Under the pieces are notes generated by a model. That model had not been told where the DNA came from. It saw only the letters and a list, made by a program, of their open reading frames with translations, and searched no databases. The position numbers were made by a program, and so were the translations under genes. A stretch of 64,000 nucleotides of DNA from Adenophora triphylla var. japonica (lineage: Eukaryota; Streptophyta; Magnoliopsida; Asterales; Campanulaceae), in contig JAFEMH010005396.1 of assembly GCA_022495995.1 (NCBI GenBank), positions 100,690 to 164,689 on the forward strand, given 5' to 3'. Position 1 is the stretch's first letter; each line of letters begins with the position of its first letter. Positions 12,064 through 22,705 of this stretch are shown here, piece after piece.

Positions 12064-12851
12064 ATATTGGCGCGGGGAAGAAGACGCCTCAAATTTGACG
12101 CAGGTATTTCTCTTGCGCTAAACCTCTTCCTCCCTTCTTTTTTTTTTTTTTTTTGGTGAATTTCCTGTACTCACGCATTACTCTTTACATTTCCTTTTTT
12201 TAAAAAATAAAATAAAAATTACTACTTCCTCCTCCTTCCCAAAAATGAATAATCATTTTTTAGATATTAATTATGAAAAAATTTTATATATTCATTTTGA
12301 GATGTTGATAGTATATATTATTAATTTAATATTTGTTATTTATATTATTGATTTTTTTTTTCATTTAAGCAAAATTATTCAATTTGTAACATTAATTTTT
12401 TAAACAAAAATTACAAAATCTGGAAAATATGTTAAAATATTGAATAATATTAAATATGATTAATGAAAAATATTTTAATTAAATGAAATAATAAAAATAT
12501 TCTGAAAAGATTTTTATTTGGAGCAAGATTTGAAACAGCTGTTGGAGATGGTGAAAAATATTTACTTCTGAAATTGCATCATTTTAGTATTTTGGAGCAA
12601 TTTCTACACCAAACTATTAGAGTTACTCTAAGTAATAATGTATTTTTTTTTTGTAATATATGAACTTTATGAGGACTGATTGTCCAAAACACTGTTCATA
12701 CTATACAAGAGACAGACTAAAAAGGAAAATAAGAATCTTAAATTGGAATGGAGGGAGGAGTATATAATGAATTTTCAGCAAAAAATTAAGCAGGATAAAA
12801 AAAATATTAGGCGACAAATTTTATTAATGAAAAAGATATTTATGTTGAATA
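12064..12851. other. AT-rich intergenic stretch upstream of the glycosyltransferase, with possible MITE remnants
   Basis: The left part continues the repeat that supplies the tail of the tandem array, and a possible far end of that repeat is ACTATTAGAGTTACTCTAAG near 12618-12637. A degenerate Stowaway right end, TGGAATGGAGGGAGGAG, lies at about 12745-12761. There is no coding frame with recognisable similarity. Confidence 0.4.
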
Positions 12852-13118
12852 CTCCCTCCGTCCCATAGAACATTACACGTTTACTATTGAGAACGGAAAA
12901 TAAGGAATAATGTTATTAAAGTAGGTGTTGTGAGTGGGAGGAGAGAGAATGAGTGGAGAGAATAGTAAATTATAATGGTGTTGTGAGTATTAAAATAATG
13001 TAGGAGAGAGAATGAGTGGAGAGAATAGTGATTTAAGGTTTCCTTTTTAGAAAAGTGGGACTTTAAAGAGGGACGCCTAAAATAGCAAAAGGGGTAATGT
13101 TCTATGAGACGGAGGGAG
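12852..13118. mobile_element. Stowaway-like MITE in the proximal promoter of the glycosyltransferase gene
   Basis: It starts CTCCCTCCGTCCCATAGAAC and ends GTTCTATGAGACGGAGGGAG, an almost perfect inverted pair, with TA at 12850 and 13119. It ends 190 bases before the ATG of the UGT exon and about 90 bases before the likely TATA box, so any proximal regulatory sequence would be in or next to it. The fold is a long imperfect hairpin. Confidence 0.85.
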
Positions 13119-13208
13119 TATTTATTTTGAACCAAAAAAGTAATACACGACAAAATAATTGATTTCTGTTCTGGAACCAAGGAAAGAAGGAACTAAACAA
13201 TTTTTTTT

Positions 13209-13217
13209 TATATATAG
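13209..13217 (+). promoter_or_regulatory. Candidate TATA box of the glycosyltransferase gene
   Basis: TATATATAG lies about 92-100 bases upstream of the ATG at 13309. With transcription starting some 30 bases downstream this would leave a 5' UTR of about 60-70 bases that includes the GA tract. It is the only strong TATA-like word directly upstream, though AT-rich plant DNA gives many chance matches. Confidence 0.55.
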
Positions 13218-13267
13218 CATCTCTCTTTGTTGATCAGAAAGGAACAACTAGTATTATCTTATTAATT

Positions 13268-13270
<3 letters not shown>

Positions 13271-13300
<30 letters not shown>
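13271..13300 (+). repeat. (GA)15 tract in the probable 5' UTR
   Basis: Thirty bases of uninterrupted GA end eight bases before the start codon. GA/CT tracts are common in plant core promoters and 5' UTRs and can bind GAGA-binding BBR/BPC proteins; that this one does is inference. Confidence 0.85.
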
Positions 13301-13303
<3 letters not shown>

Positions 13304-13308
13304 TGTTC

Positions 13309-13780
13309 ATGGATACTACAGAAGAACAAAGTCTAAAAGTATTAATGTTGCCATGGCTTGCCCATGGACACATATCACCATATCTGGAGCTAGCCAAAAG
13401 ACTCACAAAAAGGAATATTTCCATATACCTTTGCTCCACCCCAATCAACCTCCAATCCATCGCCGGGAAACTTGAAAGCTATTCTGCCACCATCGAACTG
13501 GTGGAGCTCCACCTTCCATCATCGCCGGAGCTCCCACCGCACTTCCACACCACCAACGGCCTCCCGCCGCACCTCATGAAAACTCTCGGGGATGCCTTCC
13601 AAAGGTCACAGCCTAACTTGTCAGACATCCTCAAGAAAATCAATCCGGAGATTGTAATACATGAAGTTATGCATCCTTGGGTTGGAGAATTGGCTTCTTC
13701 TCTTGGCATACCAGCTATTGATTTTCTAACTGTTGGTGCAACCACTATTTCCTTCTTTAGTCATATGATGCGAAATCCAG
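13309..13780 (+). CDS. UDP-glycosyltransferase, exon 1 (N-terminal acceptor-binding domain)
   Basis: This exon encodes residues 1-157 of a family 1 (GT-B) UDP-sugar-dependent glycosyltransferase. The start at 13309 gives MDTTEEQ and places the PWLAHGHISPYLEL motif at residues 15-28, where plant UGTs carry the catalytic histidine (His21 here). The next strand and helix, YLCSTPINLQSI, and the LPPHFHTTNGLPPHL stretch are typical of the UGT94/UGT79/UGT91 clade that adds sugars to sugars of flavonoid or other glycosides. The residue matching the Asp that partners the histidine is Glu119 (VIHEVMHPW). The exon ends CGAAATCCAG followed by GTAATTT, a good donor, leaving one base of a glycine codon; the matching acceptor is at 27210. 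The protein should be cytosolic, as I see no signal peptide or membrane segment. The acceptor substrate cannot be read from sequence. Confidence 0.88.
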
Positions 13781-13902
13781 GTAATTTAAGACATTTTTGG
13801 GACTCTAAATTTCTCACTATATATACACACTTATATTTAATTTCCCAATTTAAACTCAAACATTGTAATGGTTCAGTAGTCAAAATCAACTATCTATTAC
13901 TA

Positions 13903-14237
13903 CTCCTTCTGTCTTTGTTTTAAAATTCTTAATTTCCTTTTTAATCTGTTTTTACGGTATAAGTTTTTTATTTGCTTTATTATTTAAAATGGACAATGTG
14001 ATCCACTTATTATTTTCACGACAAAAACTCCATACTCATTTTCTCTCTTCTATTTTAATTCTCATACTCACAACAACGTTTATTTTTTCTTAGTACTCAT
14101 TACAAGTCAAATTAAAAACATTTTTGGGACTCCAAATTTCACTCTTCTACTTTAATTTTCATACTCACAACATTTATTTTTTCTTAATACTCATTATAAG
14201 TCAAACTAAAAACATTAAATTAGAATGGAGGAGAAAG
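13903..14237. mobile_element. Degenerate Stowaway-like MITE in the intron
   Basis: The left end CTCCTTCTGTCTTTGTTTTA and right end TTAGAATGGAGGAGAAAG lie between TA dinucleotides. An internal partial duplication repeats ATTTTCATACTCACAACA-type words. It starts about 120 bases after the splice donor. Confidence 0.55.
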
Positions 14238-15484
14238 TATACTTTTTTTTTTTTTTTTTTTTTAAGCCATCTATTACTACATTTCTTGATTGGTGGTCCA
14301 TTACTTAATTGTTGTGTTAGCATCATCGATCCATTATCACGATGTGCGGCTCCATTTGTTTGTTGTAGCTGATTGTTAATAACTTATAGCTGATACAGTG
14401 ACGTATTTAGGTTTATACGTGAGGACAGTCAAAATTTAATACATCCAAAATAACAAAATCATACTTAAAACAACACACTGTACAAAATTTAGCAGGCTAA
14501 ACATAACCTATTTTTTCGTAGTCACGTATTTGAATCGTAACAAAATGTCTACATAAATAGATCAATCGATAAATCAAAAAGTCTCACACTATTGCGTAGT
14601 GACGTTTGAAGAGTTTAATATATAATAGCTTAAATACTTTATCAACAATAGTCATTGTGATACGTAATGACGCAAATATCGTTTTTCTTTACATTTGTAG
14701 TCATTTTCTTTAATAGTGTAGTAAGAACATATTTATAATTAATTTCATTTAGATAATTTATCTCTTTTAAATCTTTGTTCAAAATTTAATCAAAATGATT
14801 ACTAAGAAAATGAAATTATTTTCGCAATATAGAGGGAGTATGCTAAAAAAAACATGAAATCAAATTGGAGAATACAAAGTCAAGAGCTTGTCAAACTCGC
14901 CCAAAATAAAGACATGTTTCAAAATTTTGGTGAATAAAATATGCTTTATTTGTTTCTAATTTTCATTTTTCTTTTATGATACATTCTTTGAAAATTGACT
15001 TTAACGAAAAATTAATTTTAAAATATGAATAAATATCCTTATATGATCCATCATATTGATTTTTATTTTATAAGTATATATTGGGTTATTAAACAGTAAA
15101 AGTTCAAAAATCATTTATAAATAAAAAAAAATTAGACATTTATAGCGAGACAATCTATTTTTTTTTTTTTTTGAAATATTGACATTCATTTAGAAGAGCA
15201 ATGAATTTTATAAACCAAAAAATAGGAATCTAAAATTTTGAAGGGGGGGGGGTAGATTACAAATTTTAAGGGGGTCCATTTTAAATTTTGAGGGGGTCAT
15301 ATAAAAATACACAAGAAAGTTTAAGGACTATAGAAGAATTATCAAGAAAGTCAGGGGCTAGTTGACCCCCAATCCAAAGAGTAGATCCGCCGGTGCTAGT
15401 AGTTGATAAACTAAATACTGTTTATTTTGACTATTTTAAAATAACTTATGGATATTCGTCAAAAAAAAAACTGAAAAATATTAA
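14238..15484. other. AT-rich intron sequence with small duplication
   Basis: No coding frame is recognisable. Bases 14274-14320 (CTACATTTCTTGATTGGTGG onward) are repeated at about 15952-16002 with a few changes, so a piece of this intron was locally copied. A lone Stowaway terminus, AGAGGGAGTATG, is at about 14831, and a run of G residues lies near 15242-15251. Confidence 0.5.
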
Positions 15485-15493
15485 ATTATGGTA

Positions 15494-15644
15494 GAGCAAG
15501 TTTTGGGAGAAATCAGTTTCTCCATAAATTATAAAAAGTCCACTTTTTTTCTACTTGCAAGTAGTTAGTGAATATTTAGGAACAGTTTATAAAACAGGAC
15601 TTTCTATAACTTAAGGAGAAACTAGTTTCTCCCAAAATCTTGTG
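15494..15644. mobile_element. Hairpin-ended MITE H2, 151 bp, 9-bp target duplication
   Basis: The element begins GAGCAAGTTTTGGGAGAAA and ends TTTCTCCCAAAATCTTGTG, an inverted pair with one indel. Each end continues into a palindrome: GGGAGAAATCAGTTTCTCC on the left and GGAGAAACTAGTTTCTCC on the right. It is flanked by perfect 9-base copies of attatggta (15485-15493 and 15645-15653). A 9-base duplication is the hallmark of Mutator-like transposases, so a MULE-derived MITE is the likely class. It is the shortest family member and has no internal minisatellite. Confidence 0.8.
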
Positions 15645-16002
15645 ATTATGGTATACCACAATGCCATGTATAAATTGATCCATATGCATGCCAATCGACC
15701 TATGATTAATCATATAAATTATGATTAAATCATATAAAATATTCTTGTTGAATTAAAATATATTATACATTTATTAAAATAATTAAATCAAATCAAATAA
15801 TATTATTTTTTTCTGTTGTGTTTTAAGTAAAATATATGAATTCATAATATTTTTAACAAAAAAATAAGTAACCTAAAACAGACAACTTAAAATAATGTCA
15901 AATTATATAGGCAAATAATAAAAAAATGATTTTGGTACATTATCATCTGTGACTACATTTCTTGATTGGTGCTCCATTATTCAATTGATGTGTCGGTATC
16001 AT

Positions 16003-16413
16003 GAGTCGGTACGGGGAGAAACGCGTTTCTCCGTCGCGTACGGAGAAACGGGGCAATTTTTGTTGTGTGACATACTTAGCCAATTTCTGGATATTCTTTC
16101 CAAAGCTTCTGGATATCCAGAACATTGAATATGGATATCTAGAAGTTTTGGAAAGGATATCCAGAAACCAAATATTTTTTCTGGATATTCAGAACATTGA
16201 ATATGGATATCCAGAAGCTTTGGAAAGGATATCCAGAAATCAAATATTTTTTCTGGATATCCTTTCCAAAGCTTCGGATATCCATATTCAATGTTACGAT
16301 ATCCGAATCGATGAAAGTGATATCCAGTTGTTGTGGCTAAGTATGTCGCGCGACAAACGTTGCCCCGTTTCTCCATAAGCGACGGAGAAACGCGTTTCTC
16401 CCCAGATTTTAGC
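16003..16413. mobile_element. Hairpin-ended MITE H3, 411 bp, 9-bp target duplication
   Basis: It begins GAGTCGGTACGGGGAGAAAC and ends GTTTCTCCCCAGATTTTAGC, flanked by perfect copies of cggtatcat (15994-16002 and 16414-16422). The inverted repeats extend about 80 bases in from each end (to near 16087 and from near 16336), past the word ACATACTTAGCCA, which pairs with TGGCTAAGTATGT. Each end holds the 18-base perfect palindrome GGAGAAACGCGTTTCTCC followed by a second inverted GGAGAAACG. The centre consists of CTGGATATCC-type units that themselves form inverted repeats. No transposase is encoded. Confidence 0.85.
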
Positions 16414-16485
16414 CGGTATCATCACTCTTTTATCATGTTGTCTTTGGAAAGGAAAGCAGCAAGATACTTGATCAGACGGAGTATA

Positions 16486-16808
16486 CTCCCTCCGTCCCCC
16501 TCCGTTGTTCCGTCCGAAGGTTCACCTTTTTATTCAAATGAATGTTTTGGTAGAAGATTCACCATTCCTAAAATGGAAAAGGTTTATTAATATTCTATTA
16601 TACATACCCCACTTCTCATACTCACATTCATAAATTATGGATCTCACTTGTCATACCCACTAACTTTTCTCCCTCATACATTTAAATTATGACTCTCACT
16701 TATCTTACCCACTCACTTATTCTCTCTTACAACTATTTTTCACTCAACACTTTCCTTAAATTTAGTGTCAACATCAAAACGGTGAAGCTTGGGCTGAGAC
16801 GGAAAGAG
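16486..16808. mobile_element. Stowaway-like MITE in the intron
   Basis: The left end CTCCCTCCGTCCCCCTCCG contains a small terminal duplication (CCTCCGT twice). The right end is GGCTGAGACGGAAAGAG, with TA on both sides. The body (GTCCGAAGGTTCACC, ACGGTGAAGCTTGGGC) matches the subfamily of the copy at 6943-7224. Confidence 0.7.
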
Positions 16809-16922
16809 TATTTCTTTAGTCCCAAGTCAAAGTACACATTTTATTTAAAAGTGTGTCAAATTGTCATGTGAATTGAACATGATAGGATTTTTAAGGGCAA
16901 AATACAAAAATTACCCCACCTT

Positions 16923-17190
16923 CTTCCTTAGACCAGCCAGTTTCATGGCTTGCCCATATTTTAAATCATGGCCATGATTCTAGCTGTCAGAATCAACGGT
17001 AACCATCATCCAGCTTCATGGCCTGTCCATGATTTCAACTATAACCATGATTTTCGTTGTCCAATCCTTGCTGCCCAATATACACCCAAAAATCCTTACC
17101 CTCTTATCGTGCCAACCTATTTTTGGCTCCCGTACATTATTCACTCGTTATTATTAAGTCTAATAACCCGGTTACTCTATCCCAATAATC
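16923..17190 (-). repeat. Truncated 3' LTR of copia A
   Basis: Bases from 16923 (AGACCAGCCAGTTTCATGG) to about 17190 (CTCTATCCCAATAA) align with the inner half of the 5' LTR at about 21506-21749. The part equivalent to 21186-21505 is absent, so the outer half of this LTR was lost. Confidence 0.75.
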
Positions 17191-17317
17191 ACTTACCTAT
17201 AGATCAACCGTATCAAGCCCTGTATCCGTTCTCATCAACTCGTTTTGGTGGCTCCTTGCTCACCTCGATCATGGCAGTGTCGGCCTACTCTCCTAGTTTC
17301 TAAGCCCAGATGAAGCT

Positions 17318-18800
17318 ATATGTATAGCTTCAACTTATCAAGGTTCACAACCTTTATCAACATGTCAACTGGGTTTCGATCCTTGAATCTTCTGAAGATT
17401 TAAGATCTTCCGCTCCAAGAGATGTAATGAAATCTCAACTCAATGTGCTTCATCCTTGAATGAAACGCTGAATTCTTCGCACGATGAATATCACTCTAAC
17501 TATCACCGTATAGCACATTATCACTCCGACCCTTCCCAATTTCACTCAAAAAACTCTGCAACCATACCATCTCCCTGCTTGCCATAGTCACTGCAACATA
17601 TTCTGCTTTAGCAGTCAACTGTGCCACGAACTTCTGCGACTTAGAAGCCTAGGAAATTTCCGTACCATCCAATGTAAACCCATAACCCGTAATACTTTTG
17701 TTGTTATCAAGATTACTTGATGCCAATCCGCATCCACATAAACCGCTAACTCGACACCCTTGCCTGCGAAAAATAAGGCCATACCAGTAGTACCCTCAAG
17801 TACCTTAGGATCCATTTAACCGCTTCCCAATGATGCTTCCCTGGATTACCCATGAACCAACTGACTAATCCCACCGCATGAGCAATATCAGGCCTTGTAC
17901 ACTTCATGGCATACATTATACTCCCCACTGCCGAAGCATGTATAGTTTTCTTCATCTGAGCACGCTCCTCCTTGTCCCTAGGTGAATCCTTGTTAGATAG
18001 ATTAAAGTTGCTACCCAGCAATATACTCGTTGGCTTTGCTCCCTTCACGCTGAGTCTCCCCAAGACATTCTTGACATATTCAGCTTTCGAAAGAAACAAC
18101 TTCCTTGCCTTCCTATCCCGGACAATTCGCATACACAAAATCTTACTAGCCTCCCTCAAATAATTCATCTCAAAGCGTTATGACAACTGTCCCTTGAATC
18201 TGTTTACCTATATATCACTAGTGCCCGCTATTAACATCCACATATAAAAGCAAGATTATGTACCCGTTGTCAAACCTTTTAAAGTAGCAACAACCGCCTC
18301 GTATCTAACAAATTGAATGTTATGCATGACTTCATCGAACTTCTTGTACCACTTTCGAGGAGCTTGTTTCAGGCCATACAAGCTCTTCTTCAATATGTAC
18401 ACCAACTCTGTATTACCTTAGACAAGTAACCCTGTGGATGTACCATGTAAATTACCTTCTCAAATCCCCATAAAGAAAGGCCGTCTTTACATCCACCTGC
18501 TCTAACAACAAGTTCTCTGCATCTACTAAACCCTGAACCATTCTTATATAGTCATCTTCACAACCGGAGTGAAGACCTCTGTGTAGTCAATTTCATACTT
18601 CTATTTAAAGCCATTTACAGCCAACCTTGCCTTGTAACAAATGTTTCCATTTGCCTCCTTCTTGATCCTATAAACCCACTTGTTATGTAATGCCCGTTTC
18701 CCCTCAGGAAGCTTTACCAAATCCTAAGTATCATTGGCTACCAATGAGTCCATGTCATCACCCAACCAGCTTTCCGCTTGTCCCTAGCCTGCGTATAACT
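17318..18800 (-). pseudogene. Copia A reverse transcriptase and RNase H, broken
   Basis: The minus strand encodes the C-terminal half of a copia polyprotein in shifting frames. The 17746-18168 frame reads SKAEYVKNVLGRL and SAVGSIMYAMKCTRPDIAHA, standard at the end of the copia reverse transcriptase. It continues as YVDADWHQ (the copia RNase H start, near 17735). Further left, reading in shifted frames gives SKSQK, AKAEYVAV and RYHFI-like pieces of RNase H. Upstream, ALHNKWVYRIKKEA-like and [17 protein letters not shown] pieces are visible around 18345-18690. In an intact element this region copies the RNA into DNA; here several stops make it non-functional. Confidence 0.8.
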
Positions 18801-18820
18801 TTTCGGCTCACCACTATTTG

Positions 18821-20000
18821 TTAACAACAAATAGAAATTGAAGGAGAGTACCTACCAGGCGACCTACGCAATCTTGTGGATCTGCGCAGCGGAGCCGATC
18901 CTAGATTACTTTGTTCATCCTCAATGACCCCCTGATCTTGGTCAACATGAACCTCATTGCTCCCACCCGAGCCAAGAATATCCTCTAGCTTAATAATTTC
19001 GGGTTCCGAACTAATCCCATAAGATGCACTTACACTCTTTCGTGTCTTTATACAAAAGCTTCTCATCAAATATGACATCCCGACTATAATAACTTTTCGA
19101 TTCTGTTCATCCCAAAATCTCTACCCGAAGTCATCCATGCTATCCCCAATGAATGTACAATTCAATGACTTAGCATCCAATTTAGTTATCTCTACAGAAT
19201 TAAATGAACATATGCAACACAATTAAATATGCGAAGAAAAGACAGATTTACCTACTTACCACTTCACGCCTCCTCTGGAATTCCATTCCCCAACAGGACT
19301 AATGGTCCCCTATTAATCAAGAAAGTTGTTGTGTTAACTGTATCTGCCCAAAACATCTTCAGAAGTCCATACTTCAATCTCATAGCCATGGCCCATTCAT
19401 TCAATGTTTTGTTCATTCTCTCTGCAACCCCGTTATGTTGTCGTGTTCCACTTGGGATTTTCACCATGTTCCATTCACAACACAATATTCCTTCAAATTT
19501 TTGAGCTCGCACTCCCTACCATTAAGGGACCTCAAGTTTTTGACATTAAGTCTGGTCTTTGTCTCCACTAAGGCCCTCCATTTCTTAAACACCTCCAATG
19601 CCTCATCTTTGTGTTTCAAGAAATAAACTCTAACCTTCCTTGTAGAGTCATCAATAAAGGTTATGTATTATGCTGCACCACCCAAAGATTTAACCGGTGA
19701 TGGCCCCCACAAATCCATGTGAACCAACTCCAAGTTTTGCTCCCTCAAAGCCCTACCCTTCCTTGAGAAATTATTCCTCGTTTACTTTCCAAAGAATAAG
19801 TCCTTGTAGATACCCACGTCCACTGTCTTCAAGCCCGGTAGTCTTCCCTTCAAACAAAGTACCCTCATCCATTTTTTACTCATGTGACCCAATCGAAAGT
19901 GCCCCAAATCCGTATTACCATTAACACCCGCAAGAGTAATGCAATTTTTCGTGTTGCAAGCGATATTCAATGTACCCACCTTATTACCTGGAGCCACCTC
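18821..20000 (-). pseudogene. Copia A integrase region, broken
   Basis: From right to left the GAG-pre-integrase motif (DLGHFRLGHMSKKWMRVLC, 19782-19997) is followed by the integrase core end (RQHNGVAERMNKTLNE and FWADTVNTTTFLINRGP, 19264-19512). The linker to the reverse transcriptase follows (APLRRSTRLRRSPGRYSPS, 18821-19078). The frame is broken between these blocks, so no functional integrase is made. The B copy at 23476-24700 has the same blocks. Confidence 0.8.
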
Positions 20001-20152
20001 CTAGGTCCCCTTAGTAATAACCCTGCTTCTGCAACCAAAAGTCACTTCAAAACCTTCTTCATCCAGCTGTCCAACTGATAACAAGTTCTTTTTCAAACTC
20101 GAAATGTGTCTTACCCTATATAGTTGCAAATCCGAACAGGTTTTTGTTTTAA

Positions 20153-21135
20153 TTATGACATCCCCTTTCCCTTGATTTGTAAAGGTTCCCCATCCACTAG
20201 ATAAACCTTTCCAAAATCTCCAGAATTATAGTTATCCATCTCTTTTGTGCGCCCGCATAAATGGAATGATGCCCCTGAATCTAACACCCATGATTCTAGT
20301 GAATTACTAATATTAAGAACTAGTGCATCCTCTATATCCTTGGCAACTATATTTATTGCCTTGTTCCCCATCAAGGGACAATTCATCTTGAAGTGTCCAA
20401 TCTCCCCACATCTATAGAACTTTATCAGATCCTGATCCCTTTGGACTTTTCCATAGATTTAGACCCACACACAACTACGTTCTTACCCGATTCTGATTTC
20501 CACTTACTGTTTATACCCGGCTTCCCCCTTCTAGTTGTAGCTAAATTTACTCCTGAAGTAGAGACAACACCCGATTTCTCATGATGATTTTCCTCGCCAA
20601 TAAGCAATTCCTAGAGATAATCGCCATTCAATTTGTTCTTCCCCTGCTACAGTATTTAACGCAGTAATCGTTCTGCTCCAGCTTTCTAGCAAAGAACCCA
20701 ACAATATTAATGCTTGGAACTCATCCTCAAACGTTATCTATATCGCACTCAATGAGTCGAGAATATATTGATAATCATCCATGTGGTCTGATATTGATGC
20801 TCCTTCTGCCATCTTCAAGTTGAATAACTTATGCACCAAGTCAACCTTGCCGGCAGCTGATGGCTTCTCATACTTCTCACACAGAAAATCAATAATCTCC
20901 TTGATGGTCTTAATCTCTTGATTTTTTAGCAATACTCTTTTCCAGAGTCGACCTAAGAACATCCATGGTTTTCCCATCTAAAACCTTACCCAATCCTACT
21001 GCTTAGTGCTTACAGACTTTACTCCTTGTAGTGTCGTGTAGAGATCCTTACCATATAAGAAATCCTCTATTTGCATCCACCAAAAACTATAATCCGATTC
21101 GTTGAACTTATCACCCTTTTGTTTGTCGTTGCCCA
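20153..21135 (-). pseudogene. Copia A gag and protease, broken
   Basis: The gag probably starts at 21135 (MGNDKQKGDKF by direct reading of the minus strand). It contains LCEKYEKPSAAGKVDLVHKL and ISDHMDDYQYILDSL (20738-20977), typical of the copia UBN2-type gag. The frame at 20153-20386 carries MNCPLMGNK, the end of the zinc knuckle, and then WVLDSGASFHLCG, the retropepsin active-site motif D-S-G. Stops and shifts separate the pieces. Confidence 0.8.
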
Positions 21136-21171
21136 TCTTGGTTGCTAAAATTCTAGAACCTTAAAATTGAA

Positions 21172-21183
21172 GCTCTGATACTA
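21172..21183 (-). other. Primer binding site of copia A
   Basis: On the minus strand this reads TAGTATCAGAGC, one change from the initiator-Met PBS consensus TGGTATCAGAGC. It lies two bases from the LTR edge at 21186. Confidence 0.75.
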
Positions 21184-21185
21184 GT

Positions 21186-21749
21186 TGTTAGGGAATTGGT
21201 CACAATTCTTGTCAATCAATGCAAGATAATATAGAGCACCCAAGCACACAACATAAATAATAACACACATTCAAAGCAATAAAGAACACAAGAGAATTGT
21301 ATACTCAGTTCACCAATTAACTAGCTACGTCTGGGCACTGTCAAGCCGAATCTTTCACTATAATATGTAAAATATGAGATACTACAAGTTTGGGGGCGGA
21401 ACATTGCTTATATACTTGCCCTGAAATAGTCCTAAACCCTAGACAATAAGAAAATTTTGAATTTAATCAATTCGGCCCGCCCAGGATTGTTTCCCAAAAT
21501 TAGACCAGCCAGTTTCATGGCTTGCCTATGGTTTAAATCATAGCTGGCTGTCAGAATCAGCAGCACCCATCTGCCAGCTTTATGGCCTACCCATAGTTTC
21601 AACTATGACCATGATTTTCGCTGTCCAATCCTTGCTGCCTAATCTACACCCAAATATCCTTAGCAGTTACCATTGAAACCTATTTTTGGCTCCCATACAT
21701 TGTTCCCTCATTATTAAGTCTATTAACCTGATTGTACTCTATCCCAACA
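21186..21749 (-). repeat. 5' LTR of copia A, 564 bp
   Basis: It begins TGTTAGGGAATTGG and ends CTATCCCAACA, a TG...CA pair with inverted TGTTAGGG/TCCCAACA ends, next to a PBS. The equivalent LTR of copy B (from 25915) is cut after about 110 bases. Confidence 0.8.
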
Positions 21750-21800
21750 ATATACAACATCAAAACTAGTTTCAAATGTAAGATGTAGATCTAGATCTAA

Positions 21801-21859
<59 letters not shown>

Positions 21860-22705
21860 AGAAACACAGTGAGACGCACACACCTGGTGACATAATCTTG
21901 AGAGAGAGAGAGAATGAGACACATGCACTCAGACGCACACACCTGGTGACATATCCGGACATGAGAGCTTGGTTGGTGTTCATTGCTTGAAGTTGCCAGA
22001 ATTAATGGAGGGTTGCACCAGCGTTGCCGTTGAGGGTGGAAGAGAGAGTTTTCGGCTCTAAACAAATGTTTGGAGGTAGGAGAGGAGCGACGGCGACGAT
22101 TGAGGTGTGTGTGTGTGGAGGTGGGGTTTTATCGTGGGGATTGGAGTTGGGGTTTGGCAGAATGTCGGTTGAGGTGTGTGTGTGGAGGTGGGGTTTGACC
22201 GGTAGAGATTGGAGTTGGGGTTTGGCAGAGTGTTGGGGTGGGGTTATCTTTGAGTAATTTTTTTTCTTTAATTTTTGTATACTTTTTCACTTAAATATCA
22301 TAAAAAAAATTAATAACAAAAAAAATTAGATTAAAAATGCGAATCCAAACATTGACAAAATTTTAAGTATAATTTATTTTCTTTAATTTGTTATACTCTT
22401 AGCATTTCAAATATATTTTTAGTAATATAAATTTGAAAATATATTTTGTCATGAAATTTCAAGGCATCAAACAGGAGAGTAGGCTATCACTGCAGTCCAC
22501 TTGGCTGCACATTTCTTTGTGATAATAATCAAGAAAAGAATTGGGATAATGTTCTCTTACAAAGAATAACACGCCTACTCACTATCTTCCAAATATATCT
22601 ACCTCTTTGTTTTATACAACTTACTATCTACAAAAGATTCAGTTCAGCTTATGGTGAAAGTTTCGCCGGCACTCGTTTTTATATCTTGTTCATTAATTGA
22701 TCCAG
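21750..22705 (+). other. Intron segment before the exon 2 copy: (GA)n and GT/GGGGTTT repeats
   Basis: A GA microsatellite occupies about 21803-21858, with a second shorter one at about 21900-21914. Bases 21962-22256 (GAGAGCTTGGTTGGTG onward) recur at about 26032-26300, and inside them a unit with GAGGTGGGGTTT and GGAGTTGGGGTTTGGCAG occurs twice. Bases 22258-22705 match 26305-26340 and 26884-27209 and are AT-rich intron leading to exon 2. A single aatatcata at 22294-22302 is the empty site for the MITE H4 found in the duplicate. Confidence 0.7.

Larger units (their letters stand above)
16923..21749 (-). mobile_element. Ty1/copia retrotransposon A (TNT1-94-like), degraded, in the UGT intron
   Basis: Reading right to left: 5' LTR (21186-21749), PBS (21172-21183), gag, protease, integrase, reverse transcriptase, RNase H, then a truncated 3' LTR (16923-17190). 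The two LTR remnants share AGACCAGCCAGTTTCATGGC and following sequence. The domain order (integrase before reverse transcriptase) is diagnostic of copia. Frames are broken by several shifts and stops, so it is not autonomous. Its segment from 18284 rightward, plus the start of exon 2, is duplicated at 23034-27537. The 3' LTR lacks its outer half, so no target duplication can be checked. Confidence 0.88.

Noticed and set aside
10790..12637. A large Harbinger-type MITE from ACCATATCCAACA to AGAGTTACTCTAAG
   Set aside because: The end pairing is weak and no target duplication could be read, so it is only mentioned as a possible remnant.
13254..13745. Minus-strand ORFs opposite UGT exon 1
   Set aside because: They are shadows of the exon on the other strand and show no family motif.
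21723..22065. Minus-strand ORFs with long Leu-Ser repeats
   Set aside because: They are translations of the GA microsatellite.
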